A stretch of 9,212 nucleotides of DNA, from positions 1-9,212 of the forward strand of contig DPBN01000054.1 in the NCBI GenBank assembly GCA_003516955.1. The letters run 5' to 3'. The position numbers were made by a program, and so were the translations under genes. Shown piece after piece: positions 1-6,517 of the stretch. The first letter of the stretch is position 1, and each line of letters begins with the position of its first letter. This DNA is from Armatimonadota bacterium. GTDB taxonomy: Bacteria; Armatimonadota; Fimbriimonadia; Fimbriimonadales; Fimbriimonadaceae. The notes under the pieces are model-generated. The model was not told the DNA's origin. It saw only the letters and a list, made by a program, of their open reading frames with translations, and searched no databases.

Positions 1-2
1 TC

Positions 3-170
3 GCCGAGCTAGACCCCGAGCTTCCGGCGGAGGCGCTGGAGCGCCTGGGAGCCAAGCGCGCCGCGCTGGCGCGGGAGTCGCTCGGAGGGCCCGGCGAGAA
101 GGCGATGGTGGCTCAGCTCCGGCACATGAAGCGCCTGCTGGGTAAGACCGGCTTCGCCTCGCTGGTCTAG
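3..170 (+). CDS. C-terminal fragment of an unidentified protein (5' end outside window)
   Basis: An open frame enters from the left edge and gives 55 residues before a TAG at 168-170. The peptide is helical and charged, rich in Ala, Leu, Arg and Glu, and ends in KTGFASLV. Its codons are GC-rich at third positions like the neighbouring genes, which supports real coding. The tail is too short and generic for me to name a family. Its stop overlaps the stop of the convergent CPBP protease gene by the four bases CTAG (167-170), so there is no room for a separate terminator between them. That arrangement supports both ends being genuine, but the identity remains unknown. Confidence 0.5.
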   Translation, partial: AELDPELPAEALERLGAKRAALARESLGGPGEKAMVAQLRHMKRLLGKTGFASLV

Positions 171-1570
171 CTGCCGAACAGCAGGAAGTTCAATAGCAGC
201 AGCGTGCCGTTGTGGACGGCGTGCATCACGATCGACGGCACCAGGCTGCGGGTCTGGAACGTCAGCAAGGAGGCCATGGCGCCGATCGCGGCCAGCGCGG
301 GCCAAGCGGGCACCCCCGTCGGGTGCACCATCGCGAAAAGAAGGCTGGAGAAGAACACGCCGCCGAACACACCCCCCATCGAACGGACCATCGCCGGGAG
401 CAGCAGTCCCCGGAACCAGATCTCCTCGACGATCGGCGCCACCACGGCGCCAAGGAACAGCACCGCGCCGGCGACCGCCCACCCGCCCTTGGCGATCTCG
501 TCGGTGATGGGGTGTTCCGGGGTCGGGAGGTTCGGGAACAGGGCCAGACCGAGGATCATCGCGGCGATGAGGACCGGGACGTTGGCCACGGCGGCCGCGA
601 GGCCCCAGAGGATGTGGCGGCCCAGGCGCCGCCAGCCCACGCCGATGGCTCCCAGCCCGAGCCGGCGTCCCTGGATCGGCACCGAGGCCGCTGCCACCGC
701 CGCCCCGATGAGGAGGAGCCCGCGCAGGTACGCCTCGAGCCCCATCCCGTCGCCCTTGGAGAGGGAGAAGAGCGCGTCGAGGACGAGGAACGCCACGAAC
801 ATCAGGCCCGCGCGCAGCGCGAGGTGGTCGGACAGCGCGGCGTTCTCGGCCCGGAGAGGCGGGCCCAGCGGCCGGAGCGCGCCGCGGGAGCGGGCCACCA
901 GGTAGGCGACCCAGAGCAGGACGCTGAGCAGGAGGACGCCGACCGCCCCCAGTGCGATGGCGATCCACGCGGCGAGCTGCGAGGGAGGCAACAGGCCGCG
1001 GTCGGGTCCGGTCGCCTTGCCTGCGCTCTCCCGCACCTGCGTCGCGGCGTAGCGACCGAGGATGGTGCCGTCGTCGACTCTGCGGGCGAGCTCCGAGGGC
1101 TCCATGCTAGCCGTGCCAGCGTAGAACGCGGCGAGGAGGCGCATCCGCTCGTCCTTCGACTCGGCCAACGGGCGGAGCAGCTTGGGGGCGATGGGCTGTC
1201 CCAGCTCGCGACTCACGATGGCGTACACGCGGGAGGCCTCCGGGTCCTTCTCGGCGAACCGGAGCGCCCGGTCGCGGAGCGTCTCCAGCTCCGGTCGGAG
1301 CGTGGGCGGCAGGGGAGCGGACGCGGTCTTGCCCTGTGGCCCCGCGGAGGCCAGGAGCGCCTGCTGGACTGCCACCATGCGGAGCACCATCTCGGCCTCG
1401 GCTCTGCGGAACCTCTCCTTGGTCGGCCTCTGGAGGTAGGTGGCGAGCTGCACGGCCACCATGAACGCGGAGATCGCGATCACCAGGTACCAGCCCACTC
1501 GGTTTCGTGGCTGGATGGGGTCGAGCGAGAGATCGAACCGCGGCTCGTCCGGGGGGGTCGGTCCGGGCAT
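167..1570 (-). CDS. CPBP-family (CAAX protease/bacteriocin-processing) intramembrane metalloprotease
   Basis: A polytopic membrane protein of 467 residues from the ATG at 1570; a TTG four codons upstream is possible but less likely. The three CPBP/Abi motifs are present: EExxxR (E382, E383, R387), FxxxH (F412, H416) and HxxxN (H450, N454), all lying in hydrophobic segments as expected for the intramembrane glutamate/histidine site. The layout is one membrane segment near residues 26-46, then about 150 soluble, mostly helical residues, then a bundle of about seven hydrophobic segments from about residue 199 to the end. Known relatives cleave prenylated or bacteriocin-like peptides or act as scaffolds; the substrate here cannot be inferred. 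The protein is longer than the usual 200-300 residues because of the N-terminal helix plus soluble insert. It is divergent from the PEP-CTERM gene and convergent with the fragment at its 3' end. Family is secure, function is not. Confidence 0.9.
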   Translation of the reverse strand: MPGPTPPDEPRFDLSLDPIQPRNRVGWYLVIAISAFMVAVQLATYLQRPTKERFRRAEAEMVLRMVAVQQALLASAGPQGKTASAPLPPTLRPELETLRDRALRFAEKDPEASRVYAIVSRELGQPIAPKLLRPLAESKDERMRLLAAFYAGTASMEPSELARRVDDGTILGRYAATQVRESAGKATGPDRGLLPPSQLAAWIAIALGAVGVLLLSVLLWVAYLVARSRGALRPLGPPLRAENAALSDHLALRAGLMFVAFLVLDALFSLSKGDGMGLEAYLRGLLLIGAAVAAASVPIQGRRLGLGAIGVGWRRLGRHILWGLAAAVANVPVLIAAMILGLALFPNLPTPEHPITDEIAKGGWAVAGAVLFLGAVVAPIVEEIWFRGLLLPAMVRSMGGVFGGVFFSSLLFAMVHPTGVPAWPALAAIGAMASLLTFQTRSLVPSIVMHAVHNGTLLLLNFLLFGS

Positions 1571-1697
1571 CACGCTGTGCAAGGTACCCGACTCGCCGGA
1601 ACGGAGGGCGGGAGCGCAGCCGGGCGGTTGGACCCAGCAAAATTGCCAGTTCGCCGGGCTTTCGGGAACATTGGCACGCCGGGTTTCGCGGAAGACG

Positions 1698-1706
1698 TGT
1701 TACACT
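1698..1706 (+). promoter_or_regulatory. Possible extended -10 promoter for the PEP-CTERM gene
   Basis: TG, one base, then TACACT (1701-1706) fits an extended -10 element (TGnTAnnnT), about 55 nt before the ATG at 1760. I see no good -35 at normal spacing: TTGGCA at 1671-1676 is 24 nt away, too far. The short repeat ACACT/AGTGT (1702-1706, 1710-1714) lies over the predicted start point. Weak evidence, based on position and motif only. Confidence 0.3.
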
Positions 1707-1759
1707 GAGAGTGTCAGTCGGAGCGTGGCGGCGAGGCCTTGCTCCGTGGGGATGGCATC

Positions 1760-2392
1760 ATGCGAAAGGCTTTGGGCGTGCTGGTTGGGTTGGGGGCTTT
1801 GGCCACCGGTGCCCATGCGATCGGGTTTCTGCAGCTCCCCGGCGAAGGCAACACAGGCATCTCCGGCGGCGCTTGGATTCCGGGCGGCTCGTTCGATCCG
1901 GACTGGATCACCGTGAGCCAGCCGTCGTCGGAGCCGAACCTGCCGCGCGTGGTCGGGGCGGTCGCCGGCTGGCTGCCGACCTCGGCGACGTCGCGCTGGA
2001 TCGGGCCGGGACGCTCGAACGGAGTGGCCGTGTCGGCCGCCGCGGGCACCTACGTGTACAAGATCGAGATCGACATGACCGGGATGTCGACGGTGGGCTA
2101 CCTGGAGGGCCGGATTCTGGCGGACGACGTTGCGGACGTCTACCTGAACGGGGATCGCACGACCTCTTGGGCGCACTCCACCTCGGCGCAGGATTGGACC
2201 GAGTTTAAGATCGACAAGGGCTGGGTCTTGGGCCAGATGAACTTCCTCGAGGTGGTGGTGCAGAACTCCACGCCGTCCACCACCGCTTTCCGCGTCGAGT
2301 TCACCGAGGCGGAGCCGGTTCCGGAGCCCGCGACGATCGCCGGCTTGGCAGCCGGTCTCGCTCTGCTCGCACGGCGCCGCCGACGAGCATGA
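1760..2392 (+). CDS. PEP-CTERM sorting-domain secreted protein
   Basis: A 210-residue exported protein. The ATG at 1760 was chosen over an upstream in-frame TTG (1739) because it opens directly into a classic signal peptide (MRK, a hydrophobic run, then ATGAHA before a likely cleavage site near residue 20) and has GGGGA (1748-1752) 7 nt upstream. The mature part (about 21-180) is rich in Gly, Trp, Ser and beta-strand patterns (SRWIGPG, DVYLNGD, TAFRVEFT) and looks like a beta-sandwich, jelly-roll type domain; this fold is inferred. The C-terminus is a textbook PEP-CTERM signal: VPEPAT (187-192), a short hydrophobic helix (about 192-204) and five arginines (205-209). In known systems exosortase recognises this tail and processes the protein at the cell envelope. 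No exosortase gene is in the window. The gene stands alone between a divergent protease gene and a downstream hairpin. Its specific role is unknown. Confidence 0.9.
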   Translation: MRKALGVLVGLGALATGAHAIGFLQLPGEGNTGISGGAWIPGGSFDPDWITVSQPSSEPNLPRVVGAVAGWLPTSATSRWIGPGRSNGVAVSAAAGTYVYKIEIDMTGMSTVGYLEGRILADDVADVYLNGDRTTSWAHSTSAQDWTEFKIDKGWVLGQMNFLEVVVQNSTPSTTAFRVEFTEAEPVPEPATIAGLAAGLALLARRRRRA

Positions 2393-2427
2393 GGTTTGCG
2401 ACCTGGGCCTGAGGGGCCCTGCTTGGG

Positions 2428-2452
2428 AGGCCCGCCCGTTCGGGGCGGGCCT
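2428..2452 (+). terminator. GC-rich hairpin terminator after the PEP-CTERM gene
   Basis: A perfect 10-bp stem (AGGCCCGCCC at 2428-2437 paired with GGGCGGGCCT at 2443-2452) with a five-base loop, 36 nt after the TGA of the PEP-CTERM gene. The following bases are TCGGCTTGG, not a clean T-run, so it is an imperfect intrinsic terminator. Its position at the end of a single-gene unit, just before a new start signal, supports the call. Confidence 0.7.
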
Positions 2453-2475
2453 TCGGCTTGGTGGCGTCCGGCCGA

Positions 2476-2484
2476 TGGTAACCT
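2476..2484 (+). promoter_or_regulatory. Candidate extended -10 promoter giving a leaderless glycosidase-like mRNA
   Basis: TGG followed by TAACCT (hexamer 2479-2484) fits TGnTAnnnT. Six bases separate the hexamer from the ATG at 2491, so a normal start point would fall on the A of the start codon. A TTGGTG at 2458-2463 could serve as a -35 at a short 15-nt spacing. The only Shine-Dalgarno-like sequence is GAGG at 2485-2488, which is too close to the ATG (2 nt) to be efficient. Inferred from position; moderate to low confidence. Confidence 0.35.
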
Positions 2485-2490
2485 GAGGCC

Positions 2491-3828
2491 ATGACGCTGG
2501 GGTTCGACAGTTCGGACGCCGTTCTTCGGGAGGGCGCCCGGTGGGCGGTGGCCAAGGCGCTGTCGTACGCGCACGACGAGGGCGACCCCGTCGGTCCGTG
2601 GTTCGAGGCCGCGCTTCCGGGTCGCGAGGCGTTCTGCATGCGGGACGCCGCGCACATGACGACCGGGGCGGAGGCGCTGGGTCTGCACCGGCACCTGCAC
2701 AACATGTTCGGGAAGTTCGCGGCGTCCGTGGCGCCGGAGAGGGACTGGTGCCCCTACTGGGAGATCGACCGACTGGATCGCCCGGCGCCCGTCGATTACC
2801 GCGACGACGGCGACTTTTGGTACAACCTTCCCGCCGCGTACGACGTGATCGACGCCTGCTGGCGCGCCTACCGCTGGTCGGGCGCCGCGGCGATCCTGCG
2901 CGATCCGACGCTGGCCCAGTTCTTCGACGTCTGCTTCGGCGAGTTCCTGGAGGTGTGGGACCAGAACGGGGACGGCCTGCCGGAGGGCCCGCGGGGTCCG
3001 CACTACCGCGGGATCCCCAGCTACACCGAGCACGCCCAGGGGTTCGAGGGAACGGGGTTCGACGTCCTGACGGAGATGCACGCGGCCTGCCTCGCCCTGG
3101 CGGCCCTGCACCGGGCCAAGGGCCAGGCGGCGGTCGCGTCGGGGTGGGAGACGAGGGCCGCAGCCCTTCGCGCGGACTACGAGCACCGATGGTGGATGCC
3201 GGAGGAAGGGTGGTTCCACACGGCCGTGGACCGCGACGGCCGCCCGATCGACCCCGAGGTGTTCTGGTACGAGAGGTTCCCAGAGGGCATGGTGCCGACC
3301 GGGGAGATGATCGACCGCTCGCTTCCGGAGCCGCACAACGTGGAGGCCCGGACCTATCTGCCCGAGATGCTGTATCGGTACGGCCTGGTGGAGCGCGCCT
3401 TCGCGGAGCTGCGCGCGCTGGCCGACCCGAAGCTGGATCGGCGCGACTACCCGGAGGTTCCGTTCTGCCTGGTGGGGACGCTGGCGGAGGGCGCCCTGGG
3501 GGTGCGGCCGACGGCCCCTCTGCACGGGTGCGAGACGCTCAGCGGCCTGCCGGACGAGGAGAGCTGGCTGTCCTGCGAGGGCTTGGCGGCTCTGGGAGGC
3601 TGGCTGGACGTGCGCCAGGAGGGTCGGCGCCGGACGGTGCTCACCAACCGCACGGGACGGCCGCTGCTGTGGAGGGCCGGGTTCCGCGGGCTCCACGCCA
3701 GGTGCCTGGTGGCGGGCAGGCCGACGCCGGCGAGTCCGCAACGGGTTTGTGACCGCTACGGATCGCCGGCGACCTATGTGGAGTGCCTGGTCCGCGATGG
3801 CGAAACGCTCGACGTGGCCGTCGCCTGA
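2491..3828 (+). CDS. Six-hairpin (alpha/alpha)6 glycosidase-like protein
   Basis: A 445-residue protein without signal peptide or membrane segment, so probably cytosolic. It is rich in aromatic and acidic residues in the pattern of (alpha/alpha)6-barrel sugar-acting enzymes. Conserved-looking blocks are REAFCMRDAAHM (45-56), RDWCPYWEID (84-93), DYRDDGDFWYN (102-112), WDQNGDGLPEG (156-166) and a final helix pair around PFCLVGTLAEGALGV (354-368). The last 60 residues (from about LTNRTGRPLLW, 384-394) look like the small beta domain that often closes such barrels. Acidic residues in the NGDGLPE and RDD blocks are plausible catalytic or substrate-binding residues, but I cannot assign the catalytic pair, CAZy family or substrate. 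It follows a terminator and has its own possible promoter, so it is probably monocistronic. Its TGA lies in the hairpin shared with cheX. The fold class is fairly likely; the enzyme activity is inference. Confidence 0.7.
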   Translation: MTLGFDSSDAVLREGARWAVAKALSYAHDEGDPVGPWFEAALPGREAFCMRDAAHMTTGAEALGLHRHLHNMFGKFAASVAPERDWCPYWEIDRLDRPAPVDYRDDGDFWYNLPAAYDVIDACWRAYRWSGAAAILRDPTLAQFFDVCFGEFLEVWDQNGDGLPEGPRGPHYRGIPSYTEHAQGFEGTGFDVLTEMHAACLALAALHRAKGQAAVASGWETRAAALRADYEHRWWMPEEGWFHTAVDRDGRPIDPEVFWYERFPEGMVPTGEMIDRSLPEPHNVEARTYLPEMLYRYGLVERAFAELRALADPKLDRRDYPEVPFCLVGTLAEGALGVRPTAPLHGCETLSGLPDEESWLSCEGLAALGGWLDVRQEGRRRTVLTNRTGRPLLWRAGFRGLHARCLVAGRPTPASPQRVCDRYGSPATYVECLVRDGETLDVAVA

Positions 3829-3844
3829 GGCTCTCAGGCGACGG
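3818..3844. terminator. Bidirectional hairpin containing both stop codons (glycosidase-like gene and cheX)
   Basis: A perfect 12-bp inverted repeat: CCGTCGCCTGAG (3818-3829), loop GCT, CTCAGGCGACGG (3833-3844). The TGA of the plus-strand gene (3826-3828) and the TGA of cheX (3834-3836, minus strand) both lie within the stem. Because of the symmetry both genes end with the same codons, GTC GCC TGA, and both proteins end in VA. Neither side has a T-run, so it may act by RNA structure or transcript-end protection rather than as a classic intrinsic terminator. Confidence 0.65.
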
Positions 3845-4322
3845 ACTGGGCGGCGCGCCGGCGCTCCTGCAGGCTGACGTTGATCTCGAACTCGCCGATG
3901 TCGGGAATCTCCAGCGGGATGACGAGCGCGGGGATGTCGAGCGTCGTGATCTTGACGTTGGTGCCTCGGATGATCGTGGGCGGGGTGATGTCGCAGTTGA
4001 AGCCCTTGGACGCCAGGAGCGCCAGGCTGTTGCCGCTGATCATGTTGCCCAGCTCCGCGATGGCGCTGGCCGCCAGCCCGTCGAAGGTGACCACCGGGGC
4101 GCCGATCATCTTCGAGGCGATGCGGTCGGCCGTCACCATCGACATCCCGTAGATCACGAGCCCCTCGACCATGCCCGTGATGCCGCAGACGATGTTGATC
4201 TGTTGCGTGGTGAAGATCTGCGGACGCGCGCTGAGCTGGCCCCTCTCCGGGGTGGTGCCCAGCACCATCTTCATCACGCTGACCGCCGCCTCGGCGAACG
4301 GCCCGACGTATTCCACCTTCAT
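3834..4322 (-). CDS. cheX: CheX-type CheY-P phosphatase
   Basis: A 162-residue cytosolic phosphatase of the CheC/CheX/FliY family that removes phosphate from CheY-P. It has one active-site motif SxxxExxN (S86, E90, N93, in the helix [12 protein letters not shown]), whereas the two-site CheC is encoded at the head of the same operon. The start MKVEYVGPF is typical of CheX. An in-frame ATG at 4340 would give MRLGGT first and overlap the cheY stop by one base, but the ATG at 4322 has GGAGG four bases upstream and fits the family length better. It lies 17 nt after cheY, the substrate of its product, and is the last gene of the operon. Its TGA is inside the bidirectional hairpin. CheX relatives usually dimerise. 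The assignment is strong. Confidence 0.92.
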   Translation of the reverse strand: MKVEYVGPFAEAAVSVMKMVLGTTPERGQLSARPQIFTTQQINIVCGITGMVEGLVIYGMSMVTADRIASKMIGAPVVTFDGLAASAIAELGNMISGNSLALLASKGFNCDITPPTIIRGTNVKITTLDIPALVIPLEIPDIGEFEINVSLQERRRAAQSVA

Positions 4323-4339
4323 GGTTCCTCCGAGCCGCA

Positions 4340-4705
4340 TCAGGCGGCGAGCAGCTTCTGGAGCGCCTCCACGACGCGGTCGGGCTGGAACGGCTTCACG
4401 ATGAAGTCCTTCGCTCCGGCCTGGATGGCCTCCACGACCATGTTCTTCTGGCCCATCGCGGTGCACATCACCACCTTGGCGTCGGGGTCGAGGGCCCGGA
4501 TCTCCTTGAGGGCGGCGATGCCGTCCATCTCGGGCATCGTGATGTCCATGGTCACGAGGTCCGGCTTGAGCTGCTTGTAGAGCTCGACGGCCTCGGCTCC
4601 GTTGGCGGCCTCCCCCGCGACCTCGTAGCCGTTCTGGGTCAGGATGTTCTTCAGAGTCACGCGCATGAAGAGCGCGTCGTCGGTGATCAGGATGCGTTTC
4701 GCCAT
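4340..4705 (-). CDS. cheY: Chemotaxis response regulator CheY
   Basis: A 121-residue single-domain receiver. The phosphoacceptor is D54 (in [12 protein letters not shown]); the acidic pair is D9/D10, the switch Thr is T82 and the conserved Lys is K104 (FIVKPF). The residue at the switch aromatic position is F101. The sequence is strikingly like B. subtilis CheY ([34 protein letters not shown]), so it most likely binds the flagellar switch (FliM/FliY type) when phosphorylated by a CheA that is not in this window. The start overlaps the cheR 3' end by 19 nt and is preceded by GGGAG (4713-4717) at suitable spacing. It is followed by the phosphatase cheX. In Bacillus-type systems CheY-P promotes smooth swimming; whether that holds here is unknown. 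Confidence 0.97.
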   Translation of the reverse strand: MAKRILITDDALFMRVTLKNILTQNGYEVAGEAANGAEAVELYKQLKPDLVTMDITMPEMDGIAALKEIRALDPDAKVVMCTAMGQKNMVVEAIQAGAKDFIVKPFQPDRVVEALQKLLAA

Positions 4706-5496
4706 GCAAGGTCTCCCACAGGTTTGCGATAGAAGAAGGGCATCGTGGATTCGAATCCGATGGTCTGGCTGTTGAAGATGCGCTCGGTGCTGCCCACGAA
4801 CAGCACTCCGCCGGGCTTGAGCGCCTGGAAGAACTTCCGGTAGAGCTGGTCCTTGGCCTCGTCGTTGAAGTAGATCACGACGTTGCGGCAGAGGATCAGG
4901 TCGTAGCCGGAGTCGAACCGGTCCGCCAGCAGGTCTCCGGTTCGGAAGGTCAGGTACCGCCTGAGGCCGGAGTCGGCGACCCATCCCTCGGGGGTCTGCA
5001 GGAAGTAGCGCCTGCGGAGGTCGTCCGGCACGCCTCGGATGTCGTTGTCGTTGAAGATCCCCTTGTTGGCCTGGGCCAGGGCGGCCTGGTCGATGTCGGT
5101 GCCCAGGATGCGGTGCGAGCCTGGGAACCACCGGTCGAGCGTGATGGCCAGGCTGTAGGCCTCGGCGCCGTAGCTGCAGCCCGCGCTCCAGCACTTCAGG
5201 GTGCGCGAACGGGCCAGCAGGTCGGGGAGAACCCGCTCGCGCAGCTCGACCCACTTCTCCGGGTTGCGGAACAGCTCGGAGACGTTGATGGCGAGCTTGT
5301 CCTGGAACCAGCGCAGGTCCTTGTCCGACGAGGCGAGCTTGGTCCAGAACTCGTCGAGGGTCTTGGCCCCGCGCGACTCCATCATGCTCAGGATGCGGCG
5401 CCGGAGCTGGTCCTGCTTGTAGTAGTTCAGGTCCAGGCCCGTGCGGCGCTTGAAGGCGTTGAAGAACACGAGCCACTGCTCGTTGCTAGGATGCAT
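4687..5496 (-). CDS. cheR: CheR, chemoreceptor glutamate methyltransferase
   Basis: A 269-residue SAM-dependent enzyme that methylates glutamates on chemoreceptors for adaptation. The N-terminal helical CheR domain (about 1-75) contains the signature [13 protein letters not shown] (70-82). The methyltransferase domain has motif [16 protein letters not shown] (103-117), the acidic motif GTDID (132-136) and CRNVVIYF (193-200). Motif I is a variant: the common form is CSTGEEPYS, here CSYGAEAYS, keeping the second Glu (E112). The start is fixed by AGGAGG (+ strand 5504-5509) seven bases upstream of the ATG at 5496; an upstream in-frame extension has no motif support. The gene begins 11 nt inside cheB and ends 19 nt inside cheY, so translation is probably coupled. 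Confidence 0.96.
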   Translation of the reverse strand: MHPSNEQWLVFFNAFKRRTGLDLNYYKQDQLRRRILSMMESRGAKTLDEFWTKLASSDKDLRWFQDKLAINVSELFRNPEKWVELRERVLPDLLARSRTLKCWSAGCSYGAEAYSLAITLDRWFPGSHRILGTDIDQAALAQANKGIFNDNDIRGVPDDLRRRYFLQTPEGWVADSGLRRYLTFRTGDLLADRFDSGYDLILCRNVVIYFNDEAKDQLYRKFFQALKPGGVLFVGSTERIFNSQTIGFESTMPFFYRKPVGDLAWRNAS

Positions 5497-6517
5497 GCGC
5501 GATCCTCCTCTGCAGGTTCGCCACGATCGCCTGGCCCATCTCGTGGATCGGGTACTCGGCGTGCGTGGCACCGATCGCCGTGGCGGCCTTGGGCATGCCG
5601 TACACCGTCGCAGTCGACTCGCTCTCGGCCAGCACGGTGCCCCCGGCCTTCCGGATCGCCAGCGCGCCGTCGGCGCCGTCGCGGCCCATGCCGGTGAGCA
5701 CCACGGCCAAGCACCGGGAACCCAGGAGCTTCGCGGCGGAAAGGAACAACGGATCGGCTGCGGGGCGCACTCCGTGCACGGGCGGGTCGTCGGTCAGCCG
5801 GATGCGGCCGTCGGGCCCGAGGACCATGTGCCGGCCTCCGGGGGCCAGCCAGGCCACGCCGGGCTCCAGAGGCTTGCCGTCGGCGGCCTCGAAGCAGGGC
5901 ACGGTCCGCAAGGCGGTGAGCCTCTCGGCCAGGCTCTTGGTGAAGCCGGCCGGCATGTGCTGCACCACCAGCATCGGGGCTCCGAGGTTCTTCGGCAGGG
6001 ACTCGAACAGCACCGTCAGGGCGCGGGGACCGCCTGTGGAGCTGGCCACCAGCACGACCCGGTCGGTGGCCCGGACCGGCGCCGGGGCGCGGACGACGGC
6101 GGTGGGCCTCGGCGCCTGGAGCCTGGAGCCCGCCGCGGCCTTCACCTTGGCGAGCAGCTCCTCGCGGATCGCGTCGAGGCTGAGGATCGTGCCGGACGGC
6201 TTGGCGACGAAGTCGAACGCACCCAGCTCGAGGGCCTCGAGGGTGGCCGCCGCGCCCTTGGTGGTGAGCGTGGAGACCATCACCACCTTGGTCGGGAAGC
6301 GGCGCATGATCTCTGCCAAGGCCGTCAGACCGCCGCCTCCCGGCATCTGGACGTCCATGGTGACGACGTCCGGCTTGAGGCGTTCGGTCATGGCGACGCC
6401 CTGCACGCCGTCCGAGGCGGTGCCGACCACCTCGATGGCGGGGTCGGACCGCAGGATGTCGCCGATCAGCCGGCGCATCAGGGCGGAGTCGTCGACGATG
6501 AGAACGCGGATGCTCAT
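5486..6517 (-). CDS. cheB: CheB, chemoreceptor methylesterase/deamidase response regulator
   Basis: A 343-residue two-domain protein. The receiver (about 1-108) has D9/D10, phosphoacceptor D55 and K106. A linker of about 40 Ala/Pro/Arg-rich residues follows. The C-terminal methylesterase (about 152-343) has the catalytic triad: S160 in SSTGG, H187 in QHMP and D280 in GMGRDGA. It removes methyl groups added by CheR and may deamidate receptor glutamines; phosphorylation by CheA releases inhibition by the receiver. The start overlaps the stop of the HDOD gene in an ATGA (6514-6517). The loop after the phosphoacceptor reads MPGGGGL where MPxMDGL is usual, a local oddity that leaves all catalytic residues intact. 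Length is normal for the family. Confidence 0.97.
   Translation of the reverse strand: MSIRVLIVDDSALMRRLIGDILRSDPAIEVVGTASDGVQGVAMTERLKPDVVTMDVQMPGGGGLTALAEIMRRFPTKVVMVSTLTTKGAAATLEALELGAFDFVAKPSGTILSLDAIREELLAKVKAAAGSRLQAPRPTAVVRAPAPVRATDRVVLVASSTGGPRALTVLFESLPKNLGAPMLVVQHMPAGFTKSLAERLTALRTVPCFEAADGKPLEPGVAWLAPGGRHMVLGPDGRIRLTDDPPVHGVRPAADPLFLSAAKLLGSRCLAVVLTGMGRDGADGALAIRKAGGTVLAESESTATVYGMPKAATAIGATHAEYPIHEMGQAIVANLQRRIAHAS
5504..5509 (-). promoter_or_regulatory. Shine-Dalgarno site of cheR
   Basis: AGGAGG on the minus strand, 7 nt before the ATG at 5496 and inside the cheB coding region. It is the strongest ribosome-binding site seen in the operon and decides the cheR start over the longer in-frame reading. 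Confidence 0.85.

Noticed and set aside
212..1708. Long plus-strand open frame of 498 codons across the CPBP protease gene
   Set aside because: Its composition (Arg, Gly, His, Gln, Glu-rich, no domain pattern) is that of an antisense shadow in GC-rich DNA, and the minus-strand frame has clear membrane segments and CPBP motifs.
1702..1714. ACACT/AGTGT inverted repeat before the PEP-CTERM gene as an operator
   Set aside because: Five-base arms are too short to support a separate feature; mentioned only with the weak promoter.
2140..3741. Minus-strand open frame of 533 codons across the glycosidase-like gene
   Set aside because: Low-complexity Arg/Pro/His-rich translation without recognisable motifs, antisense to a gene with coherent conserved blocks and crossing the terminator hairpin at 2428-2452.
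4323..4340. Upstream cheX start at 4340 with TGATG overlap to the cheY stop
   Set aside because: No Shine-Dalgarno site at good spacing, while the ATG at 4322 follows GGAGG and gives the typical CheX N-terminus. It remains a minor alternative.
5497..5571. 25-residue N-terminal extension of CheR
   Set aside because: Arg/Ser-rich shadow of cheB; AGGAGG at 5504-5509 points to the ATG at 5496, where CheR homology begins.
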